Origin: Dermatophagoides farinae
Lineage: Eukaryota > Arthropoda > Arachnida > Sarcoptiformes > Pyroglyphidae
Length of the DNA stretch: 64,000 nucleotides
Assembly (NCBI RefSeq): GCF_024713945.1
Contig: NC_134683.1
Location: forward strand, 1,354,501 to 1,418,500
Direction of reading: 5' to 3'
Positions 14,501 to 30,216 of this stretch are shown here, one piece after another. The notes beneath the pieces were generated by a model that saw only the letters and a list, made by a program, of their open reading frames with translations, was not told the DNA's origin and did no database searches. A program made the translations under genes and the position numbers. The number at the start of each line of letters is the position of its first letter. Within the stretch, counting starts at the first letter, position 1.

Positions 14501-17500
14501 TTGATGATTGAACTACCATTATCATCATCATCACACATTGATTTGAATGAGAGTGGTGATGATGATGATGATGATAAAATGCAAATCCTTGAGGTTCAAT
14601 ATGTGAAAACTAAAAAAGTATTTTGCACGCGTAACCATAGATAAGGTATAGGAATGCGTGCTGTTTTTTTTACATACACACACACACACACACCTATCTT
14701 GAAGAAAAAATCTATCAATCTTTTAAATTCTAAGTGTATATGTGTGTTTGACACCTCCATGTTTGGTTTAAGAATTTAAGCTTGCTGTTTGAATTATTAT
14801 TATTTGTTGTTGTAGTTGTTGTTGTTGTTGTTGTTGTTGATGTTAGTTATCATAATAATAATAATAACGAGGATGTGTCAAATCTAATCGAGATTGAGGG
14901 GTGGACCATATATATAGGTGTCTATATGCATTGCCCTGTGGTAAAATTGATCCTGTTTAGATTCGGATTTTGATTTGTTTTTTTTTCTCTATCCATATCA
15001 GATTAGATATGTGTAGGTTGTGTATGTGTTTATATCGATTATCGGATCATCTATCGATCAATCGATAGTTGATGATGATGATGATGATGATCCATCGTGT
15101 ATGTGTGCGTGTGTGTGTGTGTGTGTGAGGTCATTTTGGTCAAGTTAATTTCTTTGTTTTTTACATAAAATGAAAAAAAAAATTAATCTTGTCACGAGTA
15201 TAGTGGTATTATGATGTTGAAGTTAAAAAGGAGGAGTAGTAATAGTAAAAGTATCTGATAGATGATGATGATGAAAACTTGTCAAAATTTCATTTTATAA
15301 ATCAGTAGAAGACAAAGAAGTAGAATTATTATTGCTGTTCCAAGGCCATAGAACTTTTTTTGGTCAACTGGAAAACAAAAATGAAGAAAAATTTTAGTTT
15401 TCTTCTTCCTTGATTTTGTGTTTTTTTTTCACTCATCATCATCATCATACGATATTCAACGTCTTCGTTGTCATTTGTTGCTGTTGTTGTTCATGGTTCG
15501 TTTGATCTTGATCGTTTGTCTTGATTATTATTATTTGTATGAATCGAGAAGAATCGATCTGTGTATGTGTGTGTGTGTGTGTATTTTGCATGTAAAGAAC
15601 ATGGTATGTGGTAGGTGGCCAAAAATTGTTTTCGTTCAACGTTTTTTTTTTTTTTTTGGTTTCGTCCAATCGGAAGGCGTCGGCTTCAACAGCAACAAGT
15701 TCTTATCGATTTGTTTTATTATCTGCATGTTTTTTTTGCATTGCAGAAGAAAAAAAGAAGGCAAAAGTGTCACAATAAATATTGGTTCCAATTTTATATT
15801 CAACAAGTGGCCAAGGCCATTTGACAGAGAGCGACAGAGAGAGTAAGATTGATTCGGGTTACTGATGAACAAAAAAAAACACACACAAACGAGATTGTTT
15901 TCTTTTTTTCTGACCAAAAACATAATTAGCTCTATTTATCCATCAGTTAATTGATTCAAAATCCTTTTTTTTCCGCTCTCTTGCTGTGTGTGTGTCTGAC
16001 TATGTCTGAGTTTTTGTTTTGTTTTGTTTTTGCCGGTTGGTGGTTGGGCTCTTCAATACCAAACGTTCCATTTCATTTGTGTTTTGGTCATTTCGTTGAT
16101 TTTGTTGTTGTTGTTGTTGTATTTTTGATTGATTTTGACAGGCCAAACTAGCTTTCCATTGCATGATTTTTTTTTTGACTAGACGAATGTCTCTAGTTAT
16201 TGTCTCGTTCTCTCATTAGAAAAAAAAATATTGTCGATTGATGATCGATCCTTGATCAGATCTTGTTATCGATAAATCAATTGTTGTTTCATTTTTTTCC
16301 AATGGAATTTTTCCGTTTTCTTTTTTTTTGAATCGAGCTTTTTCATGAATGTGGTTGTTGGCTGTTGTTTGTAACGATTTCGATTCAATGTCATTCCATT
16401 TATCTGTCACTTGGACGAAAAAAAAAATTTTACCCGATTTTAAACAAGAAAAAAAAATTCACACATTTTTTTTCCGTGGCCATCATCATGTATCATGAAA
16501 TGATCCTATTTTGTCCATGTCCATACAAACACAAACAGAATTTTTTTGATTTTATGACCCGCTAGAAAAAAAAACAATTTTGCCAATAACCATGTCAATG
16601 GAAACAAAACAAAAAATTTTAGTCGCGTGTCACTTTGTTTTTTTTGTTTGCCGCCATTTGTGTTGCACTAGTTTTTTTAACCGTAATTTACGATTACGTA
16701 ATTGAAACCGGAAAATTGAAGTTTTTTTTTGTTCTTTACAAACAACAACAACAACAACAACAACAATCGATTGATTCTTATGAATGAATCGGATTTTTTT
16801 TTCTTTTTGATTCAATTGAATGGAACATTTGGTCGGCTCGGCCCTAGGAGAGAGAAAAAAAAAGACGACCGTAATCATCATCATCATCACTTAAAAAAAC
16901 AACATAGGTAAACGAAGAAGCAAAAGCAAAAAAAAAAAAATTTTGAGAAACAGGCCGCTTATGCACACACACACACACACACAGAAAAAAAGATCGCCGG
17001 CATTTTTTTTTCTTGTTTTGTTTTGCGGTAAAACTAGAACTAAACCAACTTGACATGGTACTAGATTGTGGTAGTTCCCCCCCCTCTCCAAAAAAAGGAA
17101 AAGAAAAACAAGCAACAGCTAAGGAGGCGCTAAGAAATGAATTTTTTTTTTCAAGTGATGATCATCATCATTATTTGGTGGTGATTTTTGTGTGTGTGTT
17201 TTGTAACAATGATCATTGATGATGATGATGATGATGACATGTTAAATGGCCTAGGCCCCAAATCAATAACAACAACAACAAGATGTAAGAAGAATGGGGC
17301 CGCCAATAATCATCATCATCATCATCGGTCAATCATCATCAGTTATTGATCATAATGATCATTAGACAAGGTTTTTTTTTTTTGCTCAAAAAAGACCATT
17401 TATATCAATGGACCATAATTATCGCACAAAATTATACACACATATACATACACACAATGTATATACATTGAATTTTTTACACCAGTGTATTTATCGTTCA

Positions 17501-18516
17501 TTTTTTTTCTTGATATGCAGTAGTGGATGGTCAATTTATTGACCAATGGTCAATTCATTGAACACACGCATATTGTCAAATATCATCATCAAGTTTAAAT
17601 TGTGAAATCCTTTGGGTAGCCTTGAATTTCTGTTTATTATTGGAATTTTTTTTTATAATAATAATAATAATGAACCAATCAATAAAACAAAACAAAAAAA
17701 GCAAAATGAAATTTTTGGTCTGCATTTATTTTTTTTCGGAAATATCTCATAAATTTCTCATGTGAATGTCAGAAGACAACCAGCAATCAAAACAAGATGA
17801 GGAGAGAGAGAGAGAGAGAGATGACACGCTGTTTGTTTCACCCGAAGTTTTATTTTTTCTTACGTGTTTGTGTGTGTGTGTATTTCGATTCGATTCGATT
17901 ATTTATTAGTTTTTCTTTTCATTCATTCACTGTTGTTGAACTACCTGGTAGCTTCTTTATTTAGTTTTTTTTTCTTATGATTCTTCATCATCATCATCAA
18001 TTCACGGTGTATGCATTGCATGCATGGCCATGTGTCTGTTGTTGTTGTCTGTATTTGGTCAGGTTTTTTTTCTTCCATTTTTTTTTTTTTTTGGCTGTCG
18101 AAATGATAATTGCTCTTTGTCTTCAGACACGTTTTCCTCTACGATTTGGTTTTTGTTGTTGTTTGACCATTGGTGTGGAGAGTAAATGAATGAGAATCAA
18201 TGAATGAATGAATGAATGAACGAACGAATGGAGAGGTAGAGAGCAAAAAAAAAAATTGACCCGAAACATACCTACCTATGGCCTATTCCAAATACCTATG
18301 ATGATGATGATAGAATAAAGAAAGTGAACAAACAAGATGATGATGATGATGATGATGAGCTCATTCAACAAAGTCAATTCCAGTCCAGTCGATGTTTTTC
18401 TGGTAAGAAGAATTCAATCTGTCCAAGTCATCATCATCATCATTGTTGTTGTTGTTATTATTATTATTATTTTTTGTTGACTATATAGTTTTGCTCCCTG
18501 CTAGGTCTGCTTGTCT

Positions 18517-18550
<34 letters not shown>

Positions 18551-19786
18551 TCAAATACAAATCTACCATTATCTTCCACCGTAGACGATGATGATGGTAG
18601 ATGGTAGATGGTGATGATCATGGCGATGATTGAGGCTAGAAAAATTGTTTAAAGATTCTGACTATATACACACACACTTGTTTACCTGCTTTTTTTTCTT
18701 ACCTAGTTAGTTTTTTTTCTTGATGATCTTGATGGCTATTGCCATTTTTTATTTATTTATTTATTTTCTGCACAGAATTTTTTCCACTTGCCCCTTGTTC
18801 GTGACACCAATTCTCTCGTATGTTATATGTAGAATGAATGATAAAAAAAAACAACAACAACAACAAAATCGAAATTGGTTTTTTTTGTCGTCATCCACCA
18901 CTATCACACACATACACACACACACTAATAATATCGATCTATCGAAATATTGGTGGTGGAAACAAAATAGACCCTATGGTCTATCCAATACAAACATCGA
19001 ACACATACACACACATCAAAACATGCTGAGATCAACCTTCCAATTTTGGTTGTTGTTCAGTGATTGGCAATCATCATTGTCATGATCATCATCCATATCA
19101 TTATCATCATGATGAATTTTGACAAAACGAAACGTTCGATTCTATTTCGAACCAAAATGGTCAAGGCAAAGGCAATAGAAAAAAAAATCCAAAATCACGA
19201 TCATCATCATCATTATTGATTTGATTTTTGATCCATAAATCTAATCTCTTTCACATACAAATACACACACACACGCATAATTTATCTTTTGAACAACAAT
19301 AACAACAACAACAACAATTTGTTTTTCCATTGTTGTTGTTGTTGTTGTTTCTTTCCGTATATTATTTATTCAACACGAGAATTTTTTTCACACACACACA
19401 CACTGGCCATATATTGATGAACGATGATGATGATGAAAAAAATCCGAAATGCACGAATTTTTCGACCATTTTGTTTCGGTTTATTTTTAATTTTTTTTGT
19501 TTGTGTTTGATCGTGTGTTGTAAGAGAGAGATTTTGTTTTTTCTCTCATATCCACAGACAATATATAATTAATTAATTTGATTCTTGTTAATTAACATTG
19601 ACCTTACCATCAAACAACAACCTGTTGTGTTTTTGGTTAACCAAATTTAAACCCGAAACTAACTATAACAGGAATAATAAATGTAGATGAAAATGATTAA
19701 ATCAACACAACATAATAATAACAAGATTTAAAGGCGTTAAAAAACAAATGACCATCATCATAATTCATTGGTTAACCATCACCACC

Positions 19787-19827
<41 letters not shown>

Positions 19828-22800
19828 AAACAAACAACCATGTTGAAGATGATTATCATCATACAAAGATTTTTTTTGATGATAATGGTATATCGATTAA
19901 TATTTGTTGCTGGCTCATCATCATCATTATCATCATAAATCTTATGATGATAATAATTGGGTTCCATTGTGTGTGTATATGTGTAACATCATTATCATCG
20001 TTGTTTGTTTTTCATTTTTCTTTCTTCCGTTTATCATTGATTCCATAATGTTTTTTTTTGTCTTTTCTTTCTCAACGATAAAGATCAAGAGGCTTCAAGA
20101 TTAACGATCAGAAAAAAAAGTGATGAGGTAGAATGTGAAAAGAAAAAAAAAATCATTTCGTTTTCAATCTATCACGATCACATGATGATGATGATGATGA
20201 TTATTGGCCTTTTATCATATTAGAATTCATCCATCTTGTGTGTGATTATATAATGATTGTCTTCGAATACAGAAAAAAAATGGAAAAACGAAGGTGGATT
20301 GTTTGATGATAGTGGTGTGTGTGTGTGTGTGTATGTGTATGGATTCTCAAGTGTTAGGTAACAATCACTAAACAACACCAACCATCATGACCATATCATT
20401 GGTGAAAAACTTTTTTTCAGTCCAGGTAGTATAATTATTATTATTCAAATAATGTGCACGTATCATGATCATGTCAAATACAACAACAACAACAAAAAAA
20501 AACAAGGAGAAGTGTATTTGAATAACCAGAAAAAAATGAAATGATAATTTGATTGAAAGATTGATTTGTTCGTATCATACAAACAACAGTATACGTAATC
20601 GTGATTACCATTGAAACCGAACAAAAAGTAAAAGTTCAAAGTTGAAAATATTGGTTATTATACATAAAATTGATCGATATTGTCAATCAATTCAATTTCT
20701 TAGCTATCAAAAAGAAAAAAAAAGATTCGTGAGAAGGAATATTATGATGATCAGGTGTTGCTGTGTGTATGTATGTGAATCGCAATTGAATGAAATTGAA
20801 ACCATATCACATATCTTTGATGAACGATAAGATATTTTTAATGTTCCCTTTGCTGCTGCTGCTGTTTGATTTCTGGTTAATGATCACATAAATTAATTCC
20901 TTGTTTATATAACTAAAATGTTCATGTTTGATTGTCACCATATAATAATCATCATCATCATCATAATCGTTAATCGTTTTAAATTGTTTGGACATTGGTT
21001 ATTTATTTGGAATCAAAAAAAAAAAAAGAAAAAAAACTCACCATTGAATTTGTGCTGAAGGATAAAGATGTTCTTTTTTTTGATTCTTTCATTCAATTCA
21101 ATCTGATCATATCTCTGATCTGATTTAATCTGATCATAGATAGCTTGTTCAATGTTTATGTGTGTGTGTATACCCTATCCCCTACTGTGTAAGTAAGCTT
21201 TTTTCGTGTTCGTCTTCGTTTTTTTTTGGACAAATTTTTGGTCCTCAGTTAATTCTTCTTCTTCTTCTCAATTTTCATTCAAGTTTTAATGGTACACAAA
21301 AAAAAATCAACACAATTACCACGACCATTGAACACACATTCGTAATGAATGAGAGGAGACTAAGCAATTTTTTTCTGTTCGTTCGTTCGTTCTGCTTGCT
21401 CGTATTTTTTTTTTTTTTTTTTTGTTCTGTTCATTTGTACCATCAACAAGTTTGATTTTTTTTTTCATTTGTTGTTGTTGTTGAATTTAATGGAAAAAAA
21501 TCATCATCATCCAGAAAAAAATAAGTAATAATAAGCTTGACGCCTCAGGCAACCAAAGGCGACCGTCCGACTATCCATCTATCCAAAATAAAAATAAAAA
21601 ATAAAAATAAAATAACGATTGGTTGTTTGGTTTGATGACGATGACGACGACAGGTCTCTTTCTAGGGTTCTTTTTTGCCTTTTTTTTCATCATCATCATC
21701 ATAGGTAATAGGTAAATGTATGGCTGCCTGTAGCTCGTTTGTTTCGTTGATGTGTGTGTGTGTGTGTATTTGTGTGTTGTGTGCTTATATGTCTTCACCG
21801 TCAGGTTTTTTTTTTTTTTTTTGCCAATGGTTCTTGCTGGGGCTTTCATTTTATTTATTTATTTATTTTTTATCTTTGTTACCTGTATTTACCTTAAATA
21901 CACATACACACACAGAGAGAGAGAGAGAGAAAGAAGTCAAGACAAGACAACAACAACAACAGATAAATAGAATTCACACTGTGTGCTATATAGCAAACAA
22001 CGACAACAACAAATTGAAAAATTCAAAAAACGTCAGCCTCCTACTGGAGACAAAAAAAAATAAATAAAATACAGCCGTTTTATACACAAGACAGAATTTA
22101 TCAATAAAAAATTTTCTTAAATTGAAAAAATTAATCAATAAATACAATTGATGATCGATAAAAATGATGATGATGAAATAAAAAGTTCCATGACGTTTAA
22201 CGTTTGAGTATCTGTCTGAGATTTCATTCCATTTTTTTCAGATGTGTCATTAAACATCTTCACCAATTAGTATCGTGTATCGTGTGTGTGTGTGTGTGTA
22301 TTGTATGTGAGAAAAAAATGACTATCACACTTATATTATTGAAAATTGAATATTGCAGGTTGCAGCAGGTATAAAGAAAATGAAAAGAAATTTTTTTCTT
22401 TTTCTTCTTCTTCTTCTAAAGTAAATATTTAACCTAACCTCGTTGTAAAAGGTCGTTGTTGTCTATATAGAAAATTTGTAGAAAAAAATTCAGACCACGC
22501 CATAGCCGCGTAAGCTTTGAATACATCATCATTTCTTTACCTACCCCCTACCCTCCACCCTGAATACATAAACACACACCGTTCATTGTTGATGCTGATG
22601 ATGATGATCATCATTGATTAAAATAGACAGAAGCAACAAAAATCATCATGATGAAAGTGATTGGTAAATGAAAAACAAAACTTCATGGTCAATTGAATTT
22701 TTTAGTTTTCAGTTGTGTTATATATATTTATGATCAACGAAAATGATAAACATTCCACAGAGCAGAGGAAATGAATTATGAAAAAGGGGTGAAGAAGAAG

Positions 22801-25234
22801 AAATTCATAACCATAACTATTGATGAGAACAACAAAAAAAAATTTGATTAATTTGATGTTTATCGATTCTAAGAATTTTTTTTTCTTCATATCCACCTTG
22901 ATAATCACTCTATTTATTTACAAGAGTTTCACAGAAACAAACAAAGCAAAACACACACACACTGACAATTTAAATCTGTGTGATTGATTAGCATCTAAAT
23001 ATGTGTTAAATGGCTCAACACGATCATCATCATGTCATGTGATGAGATGATTTGAACAAAAAACAAAACAAAACAAACGAAAAAAAAAACATATCAAATT
23101 CAGTTTGATGATTATCGTTAACTGCCATAATCATAATCATCATCATCATCATCAACTACAACGAAAAAAAAAACGCCTCGATTATGATCTTTCGCTTATT
23201 AAATTGATGATGATTGTCTTCACCAGACACATTGAAATCAATTTTTTTACCTTGTTGTTGTTCAAATAAATGATTTAAGAAAAAAAAATCAAAATAACCA
23301 TTCAATCTGATCAATTTTTTTTTTTGATCAAGGGGCACACATTATCATTACCATCATCATCATCACACTTGAACTTGATGATCATCATCATGATGCCACT
23401 CCTGGAAATTTTCTTTGCCTTTTTTATTTTATTTCTACACTCATCATCATCATCATCATCTTTCGAATGGCAGGATCGGTTTTTGTTTTTTTTTTCGATC
23501 AAACGATAACGAAAAATGAGATGAGATGAGATTTGTATGTTTATCTTTAAAAGATATTATCATACAAGTGTTTGTGTATTTACACCAGCCAAAAAGATGT
23601 GCGATTATCATTATCATTATCATCATCATCATCAACATCATATCCAAACAATAATTAATCTAAACAACTTTTTTTTTCATTATTCTTTGCTTCACTTTCA
23701 CACACATACACACACAAATTCTCGCCTCAAATAGTCCGGATGTATTTGAAAAATGGTCATCAATTCATTCAATTCGTGATATGTGAACGAATAGCCAAAC
23801 GGACAAACAATCATCAGTGTTTGGTGTTTGGTGTTTGAACTAATGGTCTGTTGTTTTATCAATAAGACATTCCCTACATATTTACAAAATAAATTTGCAT
23901 TTTTTTTTGCATCCTTATTCTAGTTTCGTTTATATATTTGATTATTACCCATGTAACAATAAATGAAGTTTGTTTTGAAAAAAGGTGATCGCATATAAAT
24001 GATGATAATTATATATATTTAAACAAAAGAATCCATATATAATGATTAACAAGATAAATAATTCTTGATGATGATGTTCTGTTCACCATGATTATCAGAT
24101 CAGATTGGATGATTAGTGAACATTAATCGGTATCATTTTGTCAACAGAATTTCAAAAAAAAAAAAAAAAAAATTTCTTCTGTTTCTGTTCACCGAATATT
24201 TGACCTATATCGACCTATTATAATAATAAAGAATTTAATTGTCCTAAATTTTTTTTTCTTCTTCTCATTCATTTATTCTTTCATTGATGATGATGCTACT
24301 GTGTGTTTTTGTTTCTGGCAATCATTATCATCATCATTATGATGTTGATGATGATGATGATGATAATTTTGTCCAAAGCAAAAAATTTCTTTCCTTCCCT
24401 ATCATCATTTTGTTATATTTCAAATGTGTAATCATAAAGTTGTTACTTTGTCTTTTTAAACATTTGTTGTTGATGATTACCTTGATGATGATGATCATGA
24501 TGATGATGATGATGATGATGGTTGTTTAATGATTAACATTTTTTTTTCTGTTGTCAATTTGTTTTTGTGTTTGTGTCATTTGTTCATTTCACAGGTAGGA
24601 CACAAAACACACAAACATTAGTTGAACCATAGACTGAACACATATACACATCCTCTCTTGTTTTTCTTACTTTTATATTTGTATTTTTTGTGTGTGTGTG
24701 TGTGTGAAAATATCAAAATACCAAAAAAAAAAGATTCTAATTATTCTATTTACATGGTCGCTGTTGTTGTTGTTTGCACGCCAGTAGCATCGTTCGATTA
24801 TCATTATTAAATTTTTTGTTTTTTTAGATTTAGCCCATGGTAATGATGATTTTTTTTTTTTGGTGAACACCAATTCATCGAAATTCATTTTATCCATTAA
24901 TATAATATAACCATATTAATGGCGTTGTACATTTTACTATATTATTACAATCAAGTGTCAACTTTCAAATAATAAAGTTATATATATAGTAGAATAGTAG
25001 TGTATGGTTCCAGGAACAACAAAATCCGATTGGCTGATGTGCGTGCATGTTCAATCTACCGTATAGTGAAAAGTTTTTTGTTGTTTGTTTAGTTCGGTTA
25101 TTGTCTATATATCCATTATATACATGGTATACATAAAAACATTATTATAAATAGCCCACAAAGTGGGCATGTACTCTGCATCCATTTCTGGAACACTTAA
25201 TGCATAATAATATCTATGTTTGCGCAATAGTGAA

Positions 25235-25266
<32 letters not shown>

Positions 25267-28200
25267 TGGTTTTTTTTCACACATTTTTATCCATCAACCA
25301 CATTTGTTCCATCATCTATTGTTAATAATCATGAATGCATGAATTTCGATTTTTTTTTTTGGTTGGAACCAATAGGTATTTGGTTTCCATCATTTCATTT
25401 GAGACCTATTAATCTAGTAAGATCTAGTTTTATAGTTTTAGTGTTTTTTTTTTGTTATTGAATAACATGTTTATCCAGGCGAAAGAATTCATGGAATTAA
25501 AAATTTGAGGCCCTATGATTTTTGTTTGGTTTTTCGTTTTCAAAATTTCCATTTCCATTAACATTACTAATCGTAATCGAAAAGAGAGAGAGAAAAAAAT
25601 ATCAAAGTGATAATGATAATGTTATGGATTGATTGAGTGGATTGTTACTGCTGCTGCTGCTGCTGCTGTTGTTGATTAGTTTGAGATTTCAACATTTAAT
25701 ATTTAAGGGCGAATGTTTTATGCTACATTTTCCACATTCATTCCATCATCATCATCATCATTTTTTATCAATCAAATTTGATTGATTTATCATTAATTGA
25801 TCAATTGATTGATTGATTGATTGATTGGGAACGCAGAAATTTTTTTTGACTGTATATTTCCATTAATTAGCCATGATGATGATGATGATTATCATGATCA
25901 TTATCAAATGATCAGAAGAGAAAAAAATTTCAAAAATCGATTCAGATAATTTAATTGAACAAATAATGTATATATTGATTGCATAACAAAAAACCAATTG
26001 GTCTGGTTGATTCCGTTTTTGTTTTTTCCACATTTTCATTTCTTTTGATTTTTGTCCGAAACAAAAAAAAAACATGTTTATAGATGAAATATATTAACAA
26101 TAATAATAATTTGATTTAAGTGTATCCACCACTTACTATCAGTGATCAAAACATTCGTTGTTATCATTTTTTTTCTTTTTGGTGATGATGGGCTCTTTGA
26201 AATTGAAAATTTCAAATTTCAAACAAACAAACAAACAACAATTATGATTATGATGACATCTTTTTTTTTTGATCATCATCATGGTCATTTGAGATGTTTT
26301 TTTTCACCGTAGAAAAAACAAAAATATGGCGCCGTCCGACCAATGTCAAACACACACACATATTATATGTATTGCCACGAAATTATTAGCCGAAATAGTC
26401 GTCTAACAACAACATTATTTCACACACACACTCATTTGCACAGATAGAAAATCTTTCGCATTTTCAATTCGTATCGTTTAGTTTTTTTTTATATTTGACG
26501 AGATTCTGTAATAATAAATAACTAGTTGAAATAAAAAATTTCATTCCAGTCTAGCATTTGAATTTGTTACTGTTGTTGTGGTGGCTGAACAGCAAAAAAA
26601 AAATTTGATTATTCGGTTTTTGTCGTCGATAATATAACCGATAATATCAATGTAATCTCTATATATATATGTTAGTGTATTACTTGTCTTGTGTACTTTG
26701 CCCTGTCTGTGTGTGTGTGTGTTGTTCATGATGTCTAGATGATTCGTTTAGGTTTTTTTTCCTCATAATAATAATAATAATAATAAAAATACCATAGAAA
26801 CCATAACTTACCATTTACGATTATAATGTTGATGATGATGATGATGATGATGATTATCGAATTTTTTTTTCATTTGCTTCTTTTTTTACGAATGTTTCAT
26901 CATTTCAATAATAATAATAATTATAATCAACATATGAACACAAACACACACACACACACACACATTTATTTTGATTATAAACACCAACGAAAATAAAACT
27001 AAACAAAATCAAAATGAATATGTGTGTGTGTGTTTGGTTGTTAGTTTTTTTTTCTATTCATCATCATTATTCATTTTTTTTCAATTTTATCGTTTATTAA
27101 ATTTTGTATATATACTTATGATTCATCGTCATCATCATCATATTCGGATGATGATGATGATGATGAGTTATCAGTCTATTCATTCAATGATGATGATTGC
27201 TTTTCTTTTGGTTGATCTGATATCAATGGTTTACGTTGTTGTTTAGACAAAATAAAAAAAAACCGAGAATCATATGGATCATCCAGATCAAAGGTCAAAG
27301 GATTTTTTTTTTGTTCGAATGAAATGAAAAAACATATGTAATGGGTATATTGATGACAAATGAACCGGAAATCTTTTCAGATTTTTTTTCTGTTAGTTTC
27401 ATAATGATTTGGAATGAAATAAAATTTTTTTTTAAAAAAAACATCACCAAATCTGTGATTTTCTCAGCTGGTGGTTGATGATGATGATTTTAAACTTTTT
27501 TCATTTCATTTTATTGTCCACAATGTCCTGTGTGTGTGTGTGTGTGTTTAATATATTGATTGAAATGTGAACATTTTGGTTTTTTATGTGTTTGGACATT
27601 TTTCACTGGGTAAAATCAATAAATATGAAATAATAATAATAATAATAAACAAACAGAAAACGGGGAAAAAAATCAAATAAATCAATCATCAAGATAGGTG
27701 CGAGAATAATGATCGTCATCATCGTGAAAAAAAAAATTTTACATCCATGTTTGATCCGATTTTGATTCAATTCATTCAATTTGGAATGGATTTTTTTTCA
27801 ATTTGGTGCAAACAACAACAAACCAAATGATATGAAATCGGATTTTCGTGAAACGAAAAAACGAAAAAGGAAAAAACAAAAAAAAAATGATAAATAAACA
27901 ACAAAATTTGAATGACAACCAAAAAACCGTACCGACAAACGAAAATTCAAATTTTTTTTTTTGCTAATTCTAATTCTATTTTTCATTCAAGATGTTTGTT
28001 TGTTTGTTTGTAAGGATTTTAATACTAACGCGAAAAGAAAGGATTCCATTCCATTTTTCTAAATTGAATTTTTTTGTTGTTGTTGTTGTTGTTGTCTGTA
28101 TCTAACTAATTTACATTTGTTTTATTTTCAAAAATATACAAATATTCCATATATGGTGATCACTAATGATGAATTCTTATTATTTATTCTTTTATTTTAG

Positions 28201-30178
28201 GCCAATAAAATGGCTTCAATGGCTGCAGCCGCATCACATCATCATACGGCAACTGGTTCACCATTGTCACCGTTTGCAACAATGATGCCACATTCACATC
28301 ATCCACAAATAGATGCCGCATCAAGACATTTACCGCAACCACCGCCAGCACATATGGGTATTCCACCCGTACATATTGAAACAAAAGCGGTGAGCATTTC
28401 CGCATGGATGGATTTTGATCTATGTAAGTGTTTTTTTTTCTATTTTATTTGTTTTCGTGATTTCCGGTTAGAGATTCTATCTCCAAATTGCACTTCAATT
28501 TATTTATTTTTTTTTATCACCTGTTTTCATCACCATCATCATCATTTCACCACATTTATTATCATCATAATAATTATCAAAAAAAAAAAAAAAAAAATTC
28601 CGTTTTGTGTTTATCATCCTGATGATGATTGTTGATATTATTAGTAGAAAAAAAAGATGCAAAAACTTTTTTTTTTTGCCCATTTCATGATTATCATTTC
28701 ATCATCAACATTGTAGCAACATTTTCTCTGTGTGTGTGTGTGTGTGTGTATGTATGTTTACCCATTTCTCATCATCATCATTATTATTATCTTGTGTTAT
28801 CATTATTATGATGATGATGATGATGATGATGATGGTTACGATTTCTATCATCATCATATGATCGTCTGAAAAAAAACGGAAAAATTTTTTTATTTATTCT
28901 GACCAAATCAACATGATGATCATCATCTTGATTCTGTTTGAATTTTTTTTTTTCACAATTAATGAATATAGAATAGAATAGATGTGTGTTTATCATTTAT
29001 CAAAAATGATAGAATCTCTCTTCTGTTTGTAAACAAATACATTGTTGATGATGGTGGTGGTGGTTGCACACAAAAAAAATAAATTATACAATCAACCACT
29101 GCCATCACATTCAATCGAAAATGAACAAACAGACGAAAAAATAAAACTTATCATCATCATCATCGTCATCATCATCGTCATCGTAGAATCAAAGTCCAAC
29201 GATATTACATTTCATGTTGTTTATAAGAAGAAAAAAAAAAGAAAAAGATTCAGGCTTGATTCCTGGTGGTTACACATATATTGGCTAGCGTCGTTTGTTT
29301 ATTAGCCAGAATTTTTTTTTATTGGTTTTATTTCTCGTTTGGTAAAAATACAAATGACCAGACGCGTAGAGCATACACAGAGAAACATCATCATGGAATT
29401 TGTTTATCAAGTCAAAATGGAAATTTTTTTTTTTTGCTTGTTTTGTTTTGTTTCTTGTCATTTGTGAATTGGATTTGAAAGAAAAAAAGAAAAGAAAAAA
29501 AAATCTTTGTTCTCGTTTGATTTTGATGATCACACACTTATCATCACACACACACTTTATTTATTGCTACATGAAATTGAATGTAAGAGGGGGTAATATT
29601 TGAAAATTGGTGTGTTGTTATTGTTACGATTGATGATGATGATGATGATTTTCGATATTGTTAACGTTTAACGATTGATGAAATTCTTTTTTTATTTTTC
29701 GTTTCTGTTTGTTTATCGTCTCTGTTTTTCATTCATTCAATTCAATTCAATTCCATTCAATACGGTCATTGGTGTGATCTTCGTTGTTGTTGTTGTTGTT
29801 GTTGATGTTTTGAATATTTTTTTCCCCTTTTAAAAATGCTAAAACGAAATTTATTTTCAGGTTCAAGAACACATCACGTAAACACACACACACATTATAG
29901 ACACAAAAAATGCTTAGCAAAATAATTTCCAAAATAAAAAAATAAAAAATAAAAAAAATAAATCGATCGTCAATATATATTGCTTGTTGTTGTCGTCGTC
30001 TTTTTTTTCATCATATTCGATCTTTGACATTTGAAATTTTTTCAATTTTTTTTCCATTATTTATGATCATGTGATTATTAGTTATTCAGTACTAGAAATT
30101 AGCATCTTATTTCAAATTCATGGAAAAATTTTTTTTTTCATAATTTTCAAAATGAAAACAAAAATTTGAACAAATAAA

Positions 30179-30216
<38 letters not shown>

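Larger units (their letters stand above)
8374..28200 (+). other. Giant TCF intron 3 (about 19.8 kb)
   Basis: It separates the N-terminal exons of TCF from the exons carrying the rest of the protein. No nested gene was recognised on either strand. The longest open frames (for example 11246-11683 and 15418-15846) are strings of repeat-encoded residues such as poly-Val, poly-Tyr and Cys-Val. It contains dozens of microsatellites, several short palindromes (14471-14498, 15051-15068) and a near-donor hairpin (8431-8467). Enhancers or an internal promoter could lie here, but none can be identified by sight. Confidence 0.6.

Noticed and set aside
15051-15068. CTATCGAT-CA-ATCGATAG hairpin
   Set aside because: Too short and of low complexity (overlapping ATCGAT motifs) to treat as more than chance.
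15418-15846. 142-codon plus-strand frame in TCF intron 3
   Set aside because: Contains CA/TG and poly(T) translations with no family resemblance; overlapping frames on the other strand are equally long.
25614-25680. CTG repeat as a coding Gln/Leu tract
   Set aside because: Short (CTG/TGT)n run inside TCF intron 3 without flanking splice sites in phase.
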